NCBI GenBank assembly: GCA_964036665.1
Contig: OZ038531.1
Coordinates: 14,384,168-14,448,167, forward strand
Length of the DNA stretch: 64,000 nucleotides
Reading direction: 5' to 3'
Source: Gordius sp. MW1
Taxonomy: Eukaryota; Nematomorpha; Gordioida; Gordea; Gordiidae
Position numbers and translations under genes: made by a program. Of this stretch, positions 11,401 to 25,800 are shown piece after piece. The notes beneath the pieces are model-generated. The model ran no database searches and had not been told where the DNA came from. It saw nothing but the letters and a program-made list of their open reading frames with translations. Positions within the stretch are counted from its first letter, which is position 1. Each line of letters starts with the position of its first letter.

Positions 11401-13981
11401 AGAGCAGTTTTCAAAAATTAAGCACTCACGTTGCGATACAACAAACTAATCGCAACAATAAAACGTTGTCTTTTGTCAAAATGATAGTTCTCCCAGCTTA
11501 AAACCTCTTTTCGGAAGTCAATCGAGGATAATAGGATTCTCAAATTGGCTTACTTTTATATATTTTTTCATGCTCTTTCACATAGAATCGAAAAAAATAA
11601 ATATTTTTACCTCAAAATTTTTCAAATATTTTTCTTTGAACCGTATTCATCCGATGAAAGTTGTCGTTTTCAGACGTGGTTTCTATGATCCCAAGTAAAA
11701 ATTTATCAGAATCTAAAAACTATTACTTTGAAATCATGATCACATAGAGCAGTTTTCAAAAATTAAGCACTCACGTTGCGATACAACAAACTAATCGCAA
11801 CAATAAAACGTTGTCTTTTGTCAAAATGATAGTTCTCGCAGCTTAAAACCTCTTTTCGGAAGTCAATCGAGGATAATAGGATTCTCAAATTGGCTTACTT
11901 TTATATATTTTTTCATGCTCTTTCACATAGAATCAAAAAAAATAAATGTTTTTACCTTAAAATTTTTCACATATTTTTCTTTGAACCGTATTCATCCGAT
12001 GAAAGTTGTCGTTTTCAGACGTGGTTTATATGATCCCACTAAATTTATCATAATTTAAAAACTATTACTTTGAAATCATGATCGCATAGAGCAGTTTTCA
12101 AAAATTAAGCACTCACGTTGCGATACAACAAACTAATCGCAACAATAAAACGTTGTCTTTTGTCAAAATGATAGTTCTCGCAACTTAAAACCTCTTTTCG
12201 GAAGTCAATCGAGGATAATAGGATTCTCAAATTGGCTTACTTTTATATATTTTAATAAATATTTTTACTTCAAAATTTTTCACATATTTTTCTTTGAACC
12301 GTATTCATCCGATGAAAGTTGTCGTTTTCAGACGTGGTTTCTATGATCCCAAGTATAAATTTATCAGAATTTAAAAACTATTACTTTGAAATCATGATCG
12401 CATAGAGCAGTTTTCAAAAATTAAGCACTCACGTTGCGATACAACAAACTAATCGCACATTAAAAAGTTTTTTTTTGTCAAAATGATAGTTCTCGCAGCT
12501 TAAAACCTCTTTTCGGAAGTCAATCGAGGATAATAGGATTCTCAAATTGGCTTACTTTTATATATTTTTTCATGCTCTTTCACATAGAATCGAAAAAAAT
12601 AATTATTTTTACCTCAAAATTTTTCACATATTTTTCTTTGAACCGTATTCATCCGATGAAAGTTTTTGTTTTCAGACGTGGTTTCTATGATCCCAAGTAA
12701 AAATTTATCAGAATTTAAAAACTATTACTTTGAAATCATGATCACATAGAGCAGTTTTCAAAAATTAAGCACATACAACAAACTAATCGCAACAATAAAA
12801 CGTTGTCTTTTGTCAAAATGATAGTTCTCGCAGCTTAAAACCTCTTTTCGGAAGTCAATCGAGGATAATAGGATTCTCAAATTGGCTTACTTTTATATAT
12901 TTTTTCATGCTCTTTCACATAGAATCAAAAAAAATAAATGTTTTTACCTCAAAATTTTTCACATATTTTTCTTTGAACCGTATTCATCCGATGAAAGTTG
13001 TCGTTTTCAGACGTGGTTTCTATGATCCCAATAAATTTATCAGAATTTAAAAACTATTACTTTGAAATCATGATCGCATAGAGCAGTTTTCAAAAATTAA
13101 GCACTCACGTTGCGATACAACAAACTAATCGCAACAATAAAACGTTGTCTTTTGTCAAAATGATAGTTCTCCCAGCTTAAAACCTCTTTTCGGAAGTCAA
13201 TCGAGGATAATAGGATTCTCAAAATGGCTTACTTTTATATATTTTTTTATGCTCTTTCACATAGAATCGAAAAAAAGAAATATTTTTACCTCAAAATTTT
13301 TCACATATTTTTCTTTGAACCGTATTCATCCGATGAAAGTTGTCGTTTTCAGACGTGGTTTCTATGATCCCAAGTAAAAATTTATCAGAATCTAAAAACT
13401 ATTACTTTGAAATCATGATCACATAGAGCAGTTTTCAAAAATTAAGCACTCACGTTGATATACAACAAACTAATCGCAACAATAAAACGTTGTCTTTTGT
13501 CAAAAATATAGTTCTCGCAGCTTAAAACTTCTTTTCGGAAGTCAATCGAGGATAATAGGATTCTCAAATTGGCTTACTTTTATATATTTTTAATGCTCTT
13601 TCACATAGAATCGAAAAAAATAAATTATTTTGCCTCAAAATTTTTCACATATTTTTCTTTGAACCGTATTCATCCGATGAAAGTTGTCGTTTTCAGACGT
13701 GGTTTCTATGATCCCAAGTATGAAGTTATCAGAATTTAAAAACTATTACTTTGAAATCATGATCGCATAGAGCAGTTTTCAAAAATTAAGCACTCACGTT
13801 GCGATACAACAAACTAATAACAATAAAACGTTGTCTTTTGTCAAAATGATAGTTCTCGCAACTTAAAACCTCTTTTCGGAAGTCAATTGAGGATAATAGG
13901 ATTCTCAAATTGGCTTACTTTTATATATTTTTTCATGCTCTTTCACAAAGAATCAAAAAAAATAAATGTTTTTACCTCAAA
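5461..13981 (+). repeat. 25-monomer segment, copy 1 (8,521 bp)
   Basis: Rare variants here recur exactly 8,521 bp downstream: ACTTTAATAT at 5741 and 14262, AATTAAGAAC at 5951 and 14472, GTTTGTATGA at 7241 and 15762, CTCGCGGCTT near 7398, CAGAGTCTAA near 7969, ACTATTAATTTG near 8312, and CTAATAACAA near 9073. A constant offset over a series of otherwise unique variants shows duplication of one block rather than chance sharing. The copy ends at a sharp junction between 13968 and 13983. Confidence 0.9.
8238..12977 (+). repeat. Higher-order repeat unit 1, 14 monomers (4,740 bp)
   Basis: Bounded by two monomers that carry CTCAAAATGG (8478 and 13218). In order it holds TATGAAGTTATC (8979), CTAATAACAA (9073), a 313-bp monomer with CAAATCCGC (11226), CCCACTAAATTTATCATAAT (12035) in a second 313-bp monomer, CGCACATTAAAAAG (12454) and the 10-bp deletion AAGCACATAC (12767). 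The same order of markers identifies the later units. Around 10008-10090 a TATGAAG monomer runs into a TTGATATAC tail, a recombinant that other units carry as separate monomers. Confidence 0.87.
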
Positions 13982-16758
13982 ATTTTTCACATATTTTTCT
14001 TTGAACCGTATTCATCCGATGAAAGTTGTCGTTTTCAGACGTGGTTTCTATGATCCCAAGTAAAAATTTATCAGAATCTAAAAACTATTACTTTGAAATC
14101 ATGATCACATAGAGCAGTTTTCAAAAATTAAGCACTCACGTTGCGATACAACAAACTAATCGCAACAATAAAACGTTGTCTTTTGTCAAAATGATAGTTC
14201 TCGCAGCTTAAAACCTCTTTTCGGAAGTCAATCGAGGATAATAGGATTCTCAAATTGGCTTACTTTAATATATTTTTTCATGCTCTTTCACATAGAATCA
14301 AAAAAAAATAAATGTTTTTACCTCAAAACTTTTCACATATTTTTCTTTGAGCCGTATTCATCCGATGAAAGTTGTCGTTTTCAGACGTGGTTTCTATGAT
14401 CCCAAGTATAAATTTATCAGAATTTAAAAACTATTACTTTGAAATCATGATCGCATAGAGCAGTTTTCAAAAATTAAGAACTCACGTTGCGATACAACAA
14501 ACTAATCGCAACAATAAAACGTTATCTTTTGTCAAAATGATACTTCTCGCAGCTTAAAACTTCTTTTCGGAAGTCAATCGAGGATAATAGGATTCTCAAA
14601 TTGGCTTACATTTATATATTTTTTAATGCTCTTTCACATAGAATCGAAAAAAATAAATATTTTTGCCTCAAAACTTTTCACATATTTTTCTTTGAGCCGT
14701 ATTCATCCGATGAAAGTTGTCGTTTTCAGACGTGGTTTCTATGATCCCAATAAATTTATCAGAATTTAAAAACTATTACTTTGAAATCATGATCGCATAG
14801 AGCAGTTTTCAAAAATTAAGCACTCACGTTGCGATACAACAAACTAATCGCAACAATAAAACGTTGTCTTTTGTCAAAATGATAGTTCTCGCAGCTTAAA
14901 ACTTCTTTTCGGAAGTCAATCGAGGATAATAGGATTCTCAAATTGGCTTACATTTATATATTTTTTAATGCTCTTTCACATAGAATCGAAAAAAATAAAT
15001 ATTTTTGCCTCAAAACTTTTCACATATTTTTCTTTGAGCCGTATTCATCCGATGAAAGTTGTCGTTTTCAGACGTGGTTTCTATGATCCCAATAAATTTA
15101 TCAGAATTTAAAAACTATTACTTTGAAATCATGATCGCATAGAGCAGTTTTCAAAAATTAAGCACTCACGTTGCGATACAACAAACTAATCGCAACAATA
15201 AAACGTTGTCTTTTGTCAAAATGATAGTTCTCGCAACTTAAAACCTCTTTTCGGAAGTCAATCGAGGATAATAGGATTCTCAAATTGGCTTACTTTTATA
15301 TATTTTTTCATGCTCTTTCACATAGAATCAAAAAAAAATAAATGTTTTTACCTCAAAACTTTTCACATATTTTTCTTTGAGCCGTATTCATCCGATGAAA
15401 GTTGTCGTTTTCAGACGTGGTTTCTATGATCCCAATAAATTTATCAGAATTTAAAAACTATTACTTTGAAATCATGATCGCATAGAGCAGTTTTCAAAAA
15501 TTAAGCACTCACGTTGCGATACAACAAACTAATCGCAACAATAAAACGTTGTCTTTTGTCAAAATGATAGTTCTCGCAACTTAAAACCTCTTTTCGGAAG
15601 TCAATCGAGGATAATAGGATTCTCAAATTGGCTTACTTTTATATATTTTTTCATGCTCTTTCACAAAGAATCAAAAAAAATAAATGTTTTTACCTCAAAA
15701 TGTTTCACATATTTTTCTTTGAACCGTATTCATCCGATGAAAGTTGTCGTTTTCAGACGTGGTTTGTATGATCCCAAGTATAAATTTATCAGAATTTAAA
15801 AACTATTACTTTGAAATCATAATCGCATAGAGCAGTTTTCAAAAATTAAGCACTCACGTTGCGATACAACAAACTAATCGCAACAATAAAACGTTGTCTT
15901 TTGTCAAAATGATAGTTCTCGCGGCTTAAAACTTCTTTTCGGAAGTCAATCGAGGATAATAGGATTCTCAAATTGGCTTACTTTTATATATTTTTTCATG
16001 CTCTTTCACATAGAATCGAAAAAAATAAATATTTTTGCCTCAAAATTTTTCACATATTTTTCTTTGAACCGTATTCATCCGATGAAAGTTGTCGTTTTCA
16101 GACGTGGTTTCTATGATCCCAAGTATGAAGTTATCAGAATTTAAAAACTATTACTTTGAAATCATGATCGCATAGAGCAGTTTTCAAAAATTAAGCACTC
16201 ACGTTGCGATACAACAAACTAATCGCAACAATAAAACGTTGTCTTTTGTCAAAATGATAGTTCTCGCAGCTTAAAACCTCTTTTCGGAAGTCAATCGAGG
16301 ATAATAGGATTCTCAAATTGGCTTACTTTTATATATTTTTTCATGCTCTTTCACATAGAAACGAAAAAAATAAATATTTTTACCTCAAAATTTTTCAAAT
16401 ATTTTTCTTTGAACCGTATTCATCCGATGAAAGTTGTCGTTTTCAGACGTGGTTTCTATGATCCCAAGTAAAAATTTATCAGAGTCTAAAAACTATTACT
16501 TTGAAATCATGATCACATAGAGCAGTTTTCAAAAATTAAGCACTCACGTTGATATACAACAAACTAATCGCAACAATAAAACGTTGTCTTTTGTCAAAAT
16601 GATAGTTCTCGCAGCTTAAAACCTCTTTTCGGAAGTCAATCGAGGATAATAGGATTCTCAAATTGGCTTACTTTTATATATTTTTTCATGCTCTTTCACA
16701 TAGAATCAAAAAAAATAAATGTTTTTACCTCAAAATTTTTCACATATTTTTCTTTGAA
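12978..16758 (+). repeat. Hybrid higher-order unit, 11 monomers (3,781 bp)
   Basis: It starts as a normal unit (CTCAAAATGG at 13218, CTAATAACAA near 13813). After about 13975 it continues with the sequence found from 5461 on. It therefore lacks the CAAATCCGC and CCCACTAAATT monomers and ends at the next CTCAAAATGG (16999). The private variant CAATTGAGG at 13884 recurs at 17665 but not at the equivalent place near 9144. So the 13.0-13.98 kb piece is closer to 16.8-17.7 kb than to unit 1. Confidence 0.85.
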
Positions 16759-19700
16759 CCGTATTCATCCGATGAAAGTTGTCGTTTTCAGACGTGGTTT
16801 CTATGATCCCAATAAATTTATCAGAATTTAAAAACTATTAATTTGAAATCATGATCGCATAGAGCAGTTTTCAAAAATTAAGCACTCACGTTGCGATACA
16901 ACAAACTAATCGCAACAATAAAACGTTGTCTTTTGTCAAAATGATAGTTCTCCCAGCTTAAAACCTCTTTTCGGAAGTCAATCGAGGATAATAGGATTCT
17001 CAAAATGGCTTACTTTTATATATTTTTTTATGCTCTTTCACATAGAATCGAAAAAAAGAAATATTTTTACCTCAAAATTTTTCACATATTTTTCTTTGAA
17101 CCGTATTCATCCGATGAAAGTTGTCGTTTTCAGACGTGGTTTCTATGATCCCAAGTAAAAATTTATCAGAATCTAAAAACTATTACTTTGAAATCATGAT
17201 CACATAGAGCAGTTTTCAAAAATTAAGCACTCACGTTGATATACAACAAACTAATCGCAACAATAAAACGTTGTCTTTTGTCAAAAATATAGTTCTCGCA
17301 GCTTAAAACTTCTTTTCGGAAGTCAATCGAGGATAATAGGATTCTCAAATTGGCTTACTTTTATATATTTTTAATGCTCTTTCACATAGAATCGAAAAAA
17401 ATAAATTATTTTGCCTCAAAATTTTTCACATATTTTTCTTTGAACCGTATTCATCCGATGAAAGTTGTCGTTTTCAGACGTGGTTTCTATGATCCCAAGT
17501 ATGAAGTTATCAGAATTTAAAAACTATTACTTTGAAATCATGATCGCATAGAGCAGTTTTCAAAAATTAAGCACTCACGTTGCGATACAACAAACTAATA
17601 ACAATAAAACGTTGTCTTTTGTCAAAATGATAGTTCTCGCAACTTAAAACCTCTTTTCGGAAGTCAATTGAGGATAATAGGATTCTCAAATTGGCTTACT
17701 TTTATATATTTTTTCATGCTCTTTCACAAAGAATCAAAAAAAATAAATGTTTTTACCTCAAAATGTTTCACATATTTTTCTTTGAACCGTATTCATCCGA
17801 TGAAAGTTGTCGTTTTCAGACGTGGTTTCTATGATCCCAAGTATAAATTTATCAGAATTTAAAAACTATTACTTTGAAATCATGATCGCATAGAGCAGTT
17901 TTCAAAAATTAAGCACTCACGTTGCGATACAACAAACTAATCGCAACAATAAAACGTTGTCTTTTGTCAAAATGATAGTTCTCGTAGCTTAAAACTTCTT
18001 TTCGGAAGTCAATCGAGGATAATAGGATTCTCAAATTGGCTTACATTTATATATTTTTTAATGCTCTTTCACATAGAATCGAAAAAAATAAATATTTTTG
18101 CCTCAAAACTTTTCACATATTTTTCTTTGAGCCGTATTCATCCGATGAAAGTTGTCGTTTTCAGACGTGGTTTCTATGATCCCAATAAATTTATCAGAAT
18201 TTAAAAACTATTACTTTGAAATCATGATCGCATAGAGCAGTTTTCAAAAATTAAGCACTCACGTTGCGATACAACAAACTAATCGCAACAATAAAACGTT
18301 GTCTTTTGTCAAAATGATAGTTCTCGCAGCTTAAAACTTCTTTTCGGAAGTCAATCGAGGATAATAGGATTCTCAAATTGGCTTACTTTTATATATTTTT
18401 AATGCTCTTTCACATAGAATCGAAAAAAATAAATTATTTTGCCTCAAAATTTTTCACATATTTTTCTTTGAACCGTATTCATCCGATGAAAGTTGTCGTT
18501 TTCAGACGTGGTTTCTATGATCCCAAGTATGAAGTTATCAGAATTTAAAAACTATTACTTTGAAATCATGATCGCATAGAGCAGTTTTCAAAAATTAAGC
18601 ACTCACGTTGCGATACAACAAACTAATCGCAACAATAAAACGTTGTCTTTTGTCAAAATGATAGTTCTCGCAGCTTAAAACCTCTTTTCGGAAGTCAATC
18701 GAGGATAATAGGATTCTCAAATTGGCTTACTTTTATATATTTTTTCATGCTCTTTCACATAGAAACGAAAAAAATAAATATTTTTACCTCAAAATTTTCA
18801 AATATTTTTCTTTGAACCGTATTCATCCGATGAAAGTTGTCGTTTTCAGACGTGGTTTCTATGATCCCAAGTAAAAATTTATCAGAATCTAAAAACTATT
18901 ACTTTGAAATCATGATCACATAGAGCAGTTTTCAAAAATTAAGCACTCACGTTGATATACAACAAACTAATCGCAACAATAAAACGTTGTCTTTTGTCAA
19001 AAATATAGTTCTCGCAGCTTAAAACCTCTTTTCGGAAGTCAATCGAGGATAATAGGATTCTCAAATTGGCTTACTTTTATATTTTTTTTCATGCTCTTTC
19101 ATAGAATCAAAAAAAATAAATGTTTTTACCTCAAAATTTTTCACATATTTTTCTTTGAACCGTATTCATCCGATGAAAGTTGTCGTTTTCAGACGTGGTT
19201 TCTATGATCCCAATAAATTTATCAGAATTTAAAAACTATTACTTTGAAATCATGATCGCATAGAGCAGTTTTCAAAAATTAAGCACTCACGTTGCGATAC
19301 AACAAACTAATCGCAACAATAAAACGTTGTCTTTTGTCAAAATGATAGTTCTCGCAGCTTAAAACCTCTTTTCGGAAGTCAATCGAGGATAATAGGATTC
19401 TCAAATTGGCTTACTTTTATATATTTTTTCATGCTCTTTCACATAGAAAGGAAAAAAATAAATATTTTTAACTCAAAATTTTCAAATATTTTTCTTTGAA
19501 CCGTATTCATCCGATGAAAGTTGTCGTTTTCAGACGTGGTTTCTATGATCCCAAGTAAAAATTTATCAGAATCTAAAAACTATTACTTTGAAATCATGAT
19601 CACATAGAGCAGTTTTCAAAAATTAAGCACTCACGTTGATATACAACAAACTAATCGCAACAATAAAACGTTGTCTTTTGTCAAAAATATAGTTCTCGCA

Positions 19701-22700
19701 GCTTAAAACCTCTTTTCGGAAGTCAATCGAGGATAATAGGATTCTCAAATTGGCTTACTTTTATATTTTTTTTCATGCTCTTTCACATAGAATCAAAAAA
19801 ATAAATGTTTTTACCTCAAAATTTTTCACATATTTTTCTTTGAACCGTATTCATCCGATGAAAGTTGTCGTTTTCAGACGTGGTTTCTATGATCCCAATA
19901 AATTTATCAGAATTTAAAAACTATTACTTTGAAATCATGATCGCATAGAGCAGTTTTCAAAAATTAAGCACTCACGTTGCGATACAACAAACTAATCGCA
20001 ACAATAAAACGTTGTCTTTTGTCAAAATGATAGTTCTCGCAACTTAAAACCTCTTTTCGGAAGTCAATCGAGGATAATAGGATTCTCAAATCCGCTTACT
20101 TTTATATATTTTAATAAATATTTTTACCTCAAAATTTTTCACATATTTTTCTTTGAACCGTATTCATCCGATGAAAGTTGTCGTTTTCAGACGTGGTTTC
20201 TATGATCCCAAGTATAAATTTATCAGAATTTAAAAACTATTACTTTGAAATCATGATCGCATAGAGCAGTTTTCAAAAATTAAGCACTCACGTTGCGATA
20301 CAACAAACTAATCGCAACAATAAAACGTTGTCTTTTGTCAAAATGATAGTTCTCCCAGCTTAAAACCTCTTTTCGGAAGTCAATCGAGGATAATAGGATT
20401 CTCAAATTGGCTTACTTTTATATATTTTTTCATGCTCTTTCACATAGAATCGAAAAAAATAAATATTTTTACCTCAAAATTTTTCAAATATTTTTCTTTG
20501 AACCGTATTCATCCGATGAAAGTTGTCGTTTTCAGACGTGGTTTCTATGATCCCAAGTAAAAATTTATCAGAATCTAAAAACTATTACTTTGAAATCATG
20601 ATCACATAGAGCAGTTTTCAAAAATTAAGCACTCACGTTGCGATACAACAAACTAATCGCAACAATAAAACGTTGTCTTTTGTCAAAATGATAGTTCTCG
20701 CAGCTTAAAACCTCTTTTCGGAAGTCAATCGAGGATAATAGGATTCTCAAATTGGCTTACTTTTATATATTTTTTCATGCTCTTTCACATAGAATCAAAA
20801 AAAATAAATGTTTTTACCTTAAAATTTTTCACATATTTTTCTTTGAACCGTATTCATCCGATGAAAGTTGTCGTTTTCAGACGTGGTTTATATGATCCCA
20901 CTAAATTTATCATAATTTAAAAACTATTACTTTGAAATCATGATCGCATAGAGCAGTTTTCAAAAATTAAGCACTCACGTTGCGATACAACAAACTAATC
21001 GCAACAATAAAACGTTGTCTTTTGTCAAAATGATAGTTCTCGCAACTTAAAACCTCTTTTCGGAAGTCAATCGAGGATAATAGGATTCTCAAATTGGCTT
21101 ACTTTTATATATTTTAATAAATATTTTTACTTCAAAATTTTTCACATATTTTTCTTTGAACCGTATTCATCCGATGAAAGTTGTCGTTTTCAGACGTGGT
21201 TTCTATGATCCCAAGTATAAATTTATCAGAATTTAAAAACTATTACTTTGAAATCATGATCGCATAGAGCAGTTTTCAAAAATTAAGCACTCACGTTGCG
21301 ATACAACAAACTAATCGCACATTAAAAAGTTTTTTTTTGTCAAAATGATAGTTCTCGCAGCTTAAAACCTCTTTTCGGAAGTCAATCGAGGATAATAGGA
21401 TTCTCAAATTGGCTTACTTTTATATATTTTTTCATGCTCTTTCACATAGAATCGAAAAAAATAATTATTTTTACCTCAAAATTTTTCACATATTTTTCTT
21501 TGAACCGTATTCATCCGATGAAAGTTTTTGTTTTCAGACGTGGTTTCTATGATCCCAAGTAAAAATTTATCAGAATTTAAAAACTATTACTTTGAAATCA
21601 TGATCACATAGAGCAGTTTTCAAAAATTAAGCACATACAACAAACTAATCGCAACAATAAAACGTTGTCTTTTGTCAAAATGATAGTTCTCGCAGCTTAA
21701 AACCTCTTTTCGGAAGTCAATCGAGGATAATAGGATTCTCAAATTGGCTTACTTTTATATATTTTTTCATGCTCTTTCACATAGAATCAAAAAAAATAAA
21801 TGTTTTTACCTCAAAATTTTTCACATATTTTTCTTTGAACCGTATTCATCCGATGAAAGTTGTCGTTTTCAGACGTGGTTTCTATGATCCCAATAAATTT
21901 ATCAGAATTTAAAAACTATTACTTTGAAATCATGATCGCATAGAGCAGTTTTCAAAAATTAAGCACTCACGTTGCGATACAACAAACTAATCGCAACAAT
22001 AAAACGTTGTCTTTTGTCAAAATGATAGTTCTCCCAGCTTAAAACCTCTTTTCGGAAGTCAATCGAAGATAATAGGATTCTCAAAATGGCTTACTTTTAT
22101 ATATTTTTTTATGCTCTTTCACATAGAATCGAAAAAAAGAAATATTTTTACCTCAAAATTTTTCACATATTTTTCTTTGAACCGTATTCATCCGATGAAA
22201 GTTGTCGTTTTCAGACGTGGTTTCTATGATCCCAAGTAAAAATTTATCAGAATCTAAAAACTATTACTTTGAAATCATGATCACATAGAGCAGTTTTCAA
22301 AAATTAAGCACTCACGTTGATATACAACAAACTAATCGCAACAATAAAACGTTGTCTTTTGTCAAAAATATAGTTCTCGCAGCTTAAAACTTCTTTTCGG
22401 AAGTCAATCGAGGATAATAGGATTCTCAAATTGGCTTACTTTTATATATTTTTAATGCTCTTTCACATAGAATCGAAAAAAATAAATTATTTTGCCTCAA
22501 AATTTTTCACATATTTTTCTTTGAACCGTATTCATCCGATGAAAGTTGTCGTTTTCAGACGTGGTTTCTATGATCCCAAGTATGAAGTTATCAGAATTTA
22601 AAAACTATTACTTTGAAATCATGATCGCATAGAGCAGTTTTCAAAAATTAAGCACTCACGTTGCGATACAACAAACTAATAACAATAAAACGTTGTCTTT

Positions 22701-22843
22701 TGTCAAAATGATAGTTCTCGCAACTTAAAACCTCTTTTCGGAAGTCAATCGAGGATAATAGGATTCTCAAATTGGCTTACTTTTATATATTTTTTCATGC
22801 TCTTTCACAAAGAATCAAAAAAAATAAATGTTTTTACCTCAAA
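13982..22843 (+). repeat. Same multi-monomer segment, copy 2 (26 monomers, 8,862 bp)
   Basis: It follows copy 1 directly. The offset is 8,521 bp from 13982 to about 18600. It is 8,862 bp from about 19500 onward, because copy 2 has one extra monomer around 18600-19160. For example, CAAATCCGC lies at 11226 and 20088, and CTCAAAATGG at 13218 and 22080. Private changes to copy 2 include CTCGTAGC at 17981 and TTTCATAGAATC near 19098. Copy 1 has GTAAAAATG at 9447. Confidence 0.88.
16759..21839 (+). repeat. Higher-order repeat unit 2, 15 monomers (5,081 bp)
   Basis: The markers follow the same order as in unit 1: CTCAAAATGG 16999, CTAATAACAA 17594, TATGAAGTTATC 18529, CAAATCCGC 20088, CCCACTAAATT 20897, CGCACATTAAAAAG 21315, AAGCACATAC 21632. 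It has one monomer more than unit 1, in the run between 18473 and 19845, where near-identical TTGATATAC monomers occur twice. Confidence 0.87.
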
Positions 22844-25800
22844 ATGTTTCACATATTTTTCTTTGAACCGTATTCATCCGATGAAAGTTGTCGTTTTCAG
22901 ACGTGGTTTCTATGATCCCAAGTATAAATTTATCAGAATTTAAAAACTATTACTTTGAAATCATGATCGCATAGAGCAGTTTTCAAAAATTAAGCACTCA
23001 CGTTGCGATACAACAAACTAATCGCAACAATAAAACGTTGTCTTTTGTCAAAATGATAGTTCTCGCAGCTTAAAACTTCTTTTCGGAAGTCAATCGAGGA
23101 TAATAGGATTCTCAAATTGGCTTACATTTATATATTTTTTAATGCTCTTTCACATAGAATCGAAAAAAATAAATATTTTTGCCTCAAAACTTTTCACATA
23201 TTTTTCTTTGAGCCGTATTCATCCGATGAAAGTTGTCGTTTTCAGACGTGGTTTCTATGATCCCAATAAATTTATCAGAATTTAAAAACTATTACTTTGA
23301 AATCATGATCGCATAGAGCAGTTTTCAAAAATTAAGCACTCACGTTGCGATACAACAAACTAATCGCAACAATAAAACGTTGTCTTTTGTCAAAATGATA
23401 GTTCTCGCAGCTTAAAACTTCTTTTCGGAAGTCAATCGAGGATAATAGGATTCTCAAATTGGCTTACTTTTATATATTTTTAATGCTCTTTCACATAGAA
23501 TCGAAAAAAATAAATTATTTTGCCTCAAAATTTTTCACATATTTTTCTTTGAACCGTATTCATCCGATGAAAGTTGTCGTTTTCAGACGTGGTTTCTATG
23601 ATCCCAAGTATGAAGTTATCAGAATTTAAAAACTATTACTTTGAAATCATGATCGCATAGAGCAGTTTTCAAAAATTAAGCACTCACGTTGCGATACAAC
23701 AAACTAATCGCAACAATAAAACGTTGTCTTTTGTCAAAATGATAGTTCTCGCAGCTTAAAACCTCTTTTCGGAAGTCAATCGAGGATAATAGGATTCTCA
23801 AATTGGCTTACTTTTATATATTTTTTTATGCTCTTTCACATAGAATCGAAAAAAAGAAATATTTTTACCTCAAAATTTTTCACATATTTTTCTTTGAACC
23901 GTATTCATCCGATGAAAGTTGTCGTTTTCAGACGTGGTTTCTATGATCCCAAGTAAAAATTTATCAGAATCTAAAAACTATTACTTTGAAATCATGATCA
24001 CATAGAGCAGTTTTCAAAAATTAAGCACTCACGTTGCGATACAACAAACTAATCGCAACAATAAAACGTTGTCTTTTGTCAAAATGATAGTTCTCGCAGC
24101 TTAAAACCTCTTTTCGGAAGTCAATCGAGGATAATAGGATTCTCAAATTGGCTTACTTTTATATATTTTTTCATGCTCTTTCACATAGAAACGAAAAAAA
24201 TAAATATTTTTACCTCAAAATTTTCAAATATTTTTCTTTGAACCGTATTCATCCGATGAAAGTTGTCGTTTTCAGACGTGGTTTCTATGATCCCAAGTAA
24301 AAATTTATCAGAATCTAAAAACTATTACTTTGAAATCATGATCACATAGAGCAGTTTTCAAAAATTAAGCACTCACGTTGATATACAACAAACTAATCGC
24401 AACAATAAAACGTTGTCTTTTGTCAAAAATATAGTTCTCGCAGCTTAAAACCTCTTTTCGGAAGTCAATCGAGGATAATAGGATTCTCAAATTGGCTTAC
24501 TTTTATATTTTTTTTCATGCTCTTTCACATAGAATCAAAAAAAATAAATGTTTTTACCTCAAAATTTTTCACATATTTTTCTTTGAACCGTATTCATCCG
24601 ATGAAAGTTGTCGTTTTCAGACGTGGTTTCTATGATCCCAATAAATTTATCAGAATTTAAAAACTATTACTTTGAAATCATGATCGCATAGAGCAGTTTT
24701 CAAAAATTAAGCACTCACGTTGCGATACAACAAACTAATCGCAACAATAAAACGTTGTCTTTTGTCAAAATGATAGTTCTCGCAACTTAAAACCTCTTTT
24801 CGGAAGTCAATCGAGGATAATAGGATTCTCAAATCCGCTTACTTTTATATATTTTAATAAATATTTTTACCTCAAAATTTTTCACATATTTTTCTTTGAA
24901 CCGTATTCATCCGATGAAAGTTGTCGTTTTCAGACGTGGTTTCTATGATCCCAAGTATAAATTTATCAGAATTTAAAAACTATTACTTTGAAATCATGAT
25001 CGCATAGAGCAGTTTTCAAAAATTAAGCACTCACGTTGCGATACAACAAACTAATCGCAACAATAAAACGTTGTCTTTTGTCAAAATGATAGTTCTCCCA
25101 GCTTAAAACCTCTTTTCGGAAGTCAATCGAGGATAATAGGATTCTCAAATTGGCTTACTTTTATATATTTTTTCATGCTCTTTCACATAGAATCGAAAAA
25201 AATAAATATTTTTACCTCAAAATTTTTCAAATATTTTTCTTTGAACCGTATTCATCCGATGAAAGTTGTCGTTTTCAGACGTGGTTTCTATGATCCCAAG
25301 TAAAAATTTATCAGAATCTAAAAACTATTACTTTGAAATCATGATCACATAGAGCAGTTTTCAAAAATTAAGCACTCACGTTGCGATACAACAAACTAAT
25401 CGCAACAATAAAACGTTGTCTTTTGTCAAAATGATAGTTCTCGCAGCTTAAAACCTCTTTTCGGAAGTCAATCGAGGATAATAGGATTCTCAAATTGGCT
25501 TACTTTTATATATTTTTTCATGCTCTTTCACATAGAATCAAAAAAAATAAATGTTTTTACCTTAAAATTTTTCACATATTTTTCTTTGAACCGTATTCAT
25601 CCGATGAAAGTTGTCGTTTTCAGACGTGGTTTATATGATCCCACTAAATTTATCATAATTTAAAAACTATTACTTTGAAATCATGATCGCATAGAGCAGT
25701 TTTCAAAAATTAAGCACTCACGTTGCGATACAACAAACTAATCGCAACAATAAAACGTTGTCTTTTGTCAAAATGATAGTTCTCGCAACTTAAAACCTCT

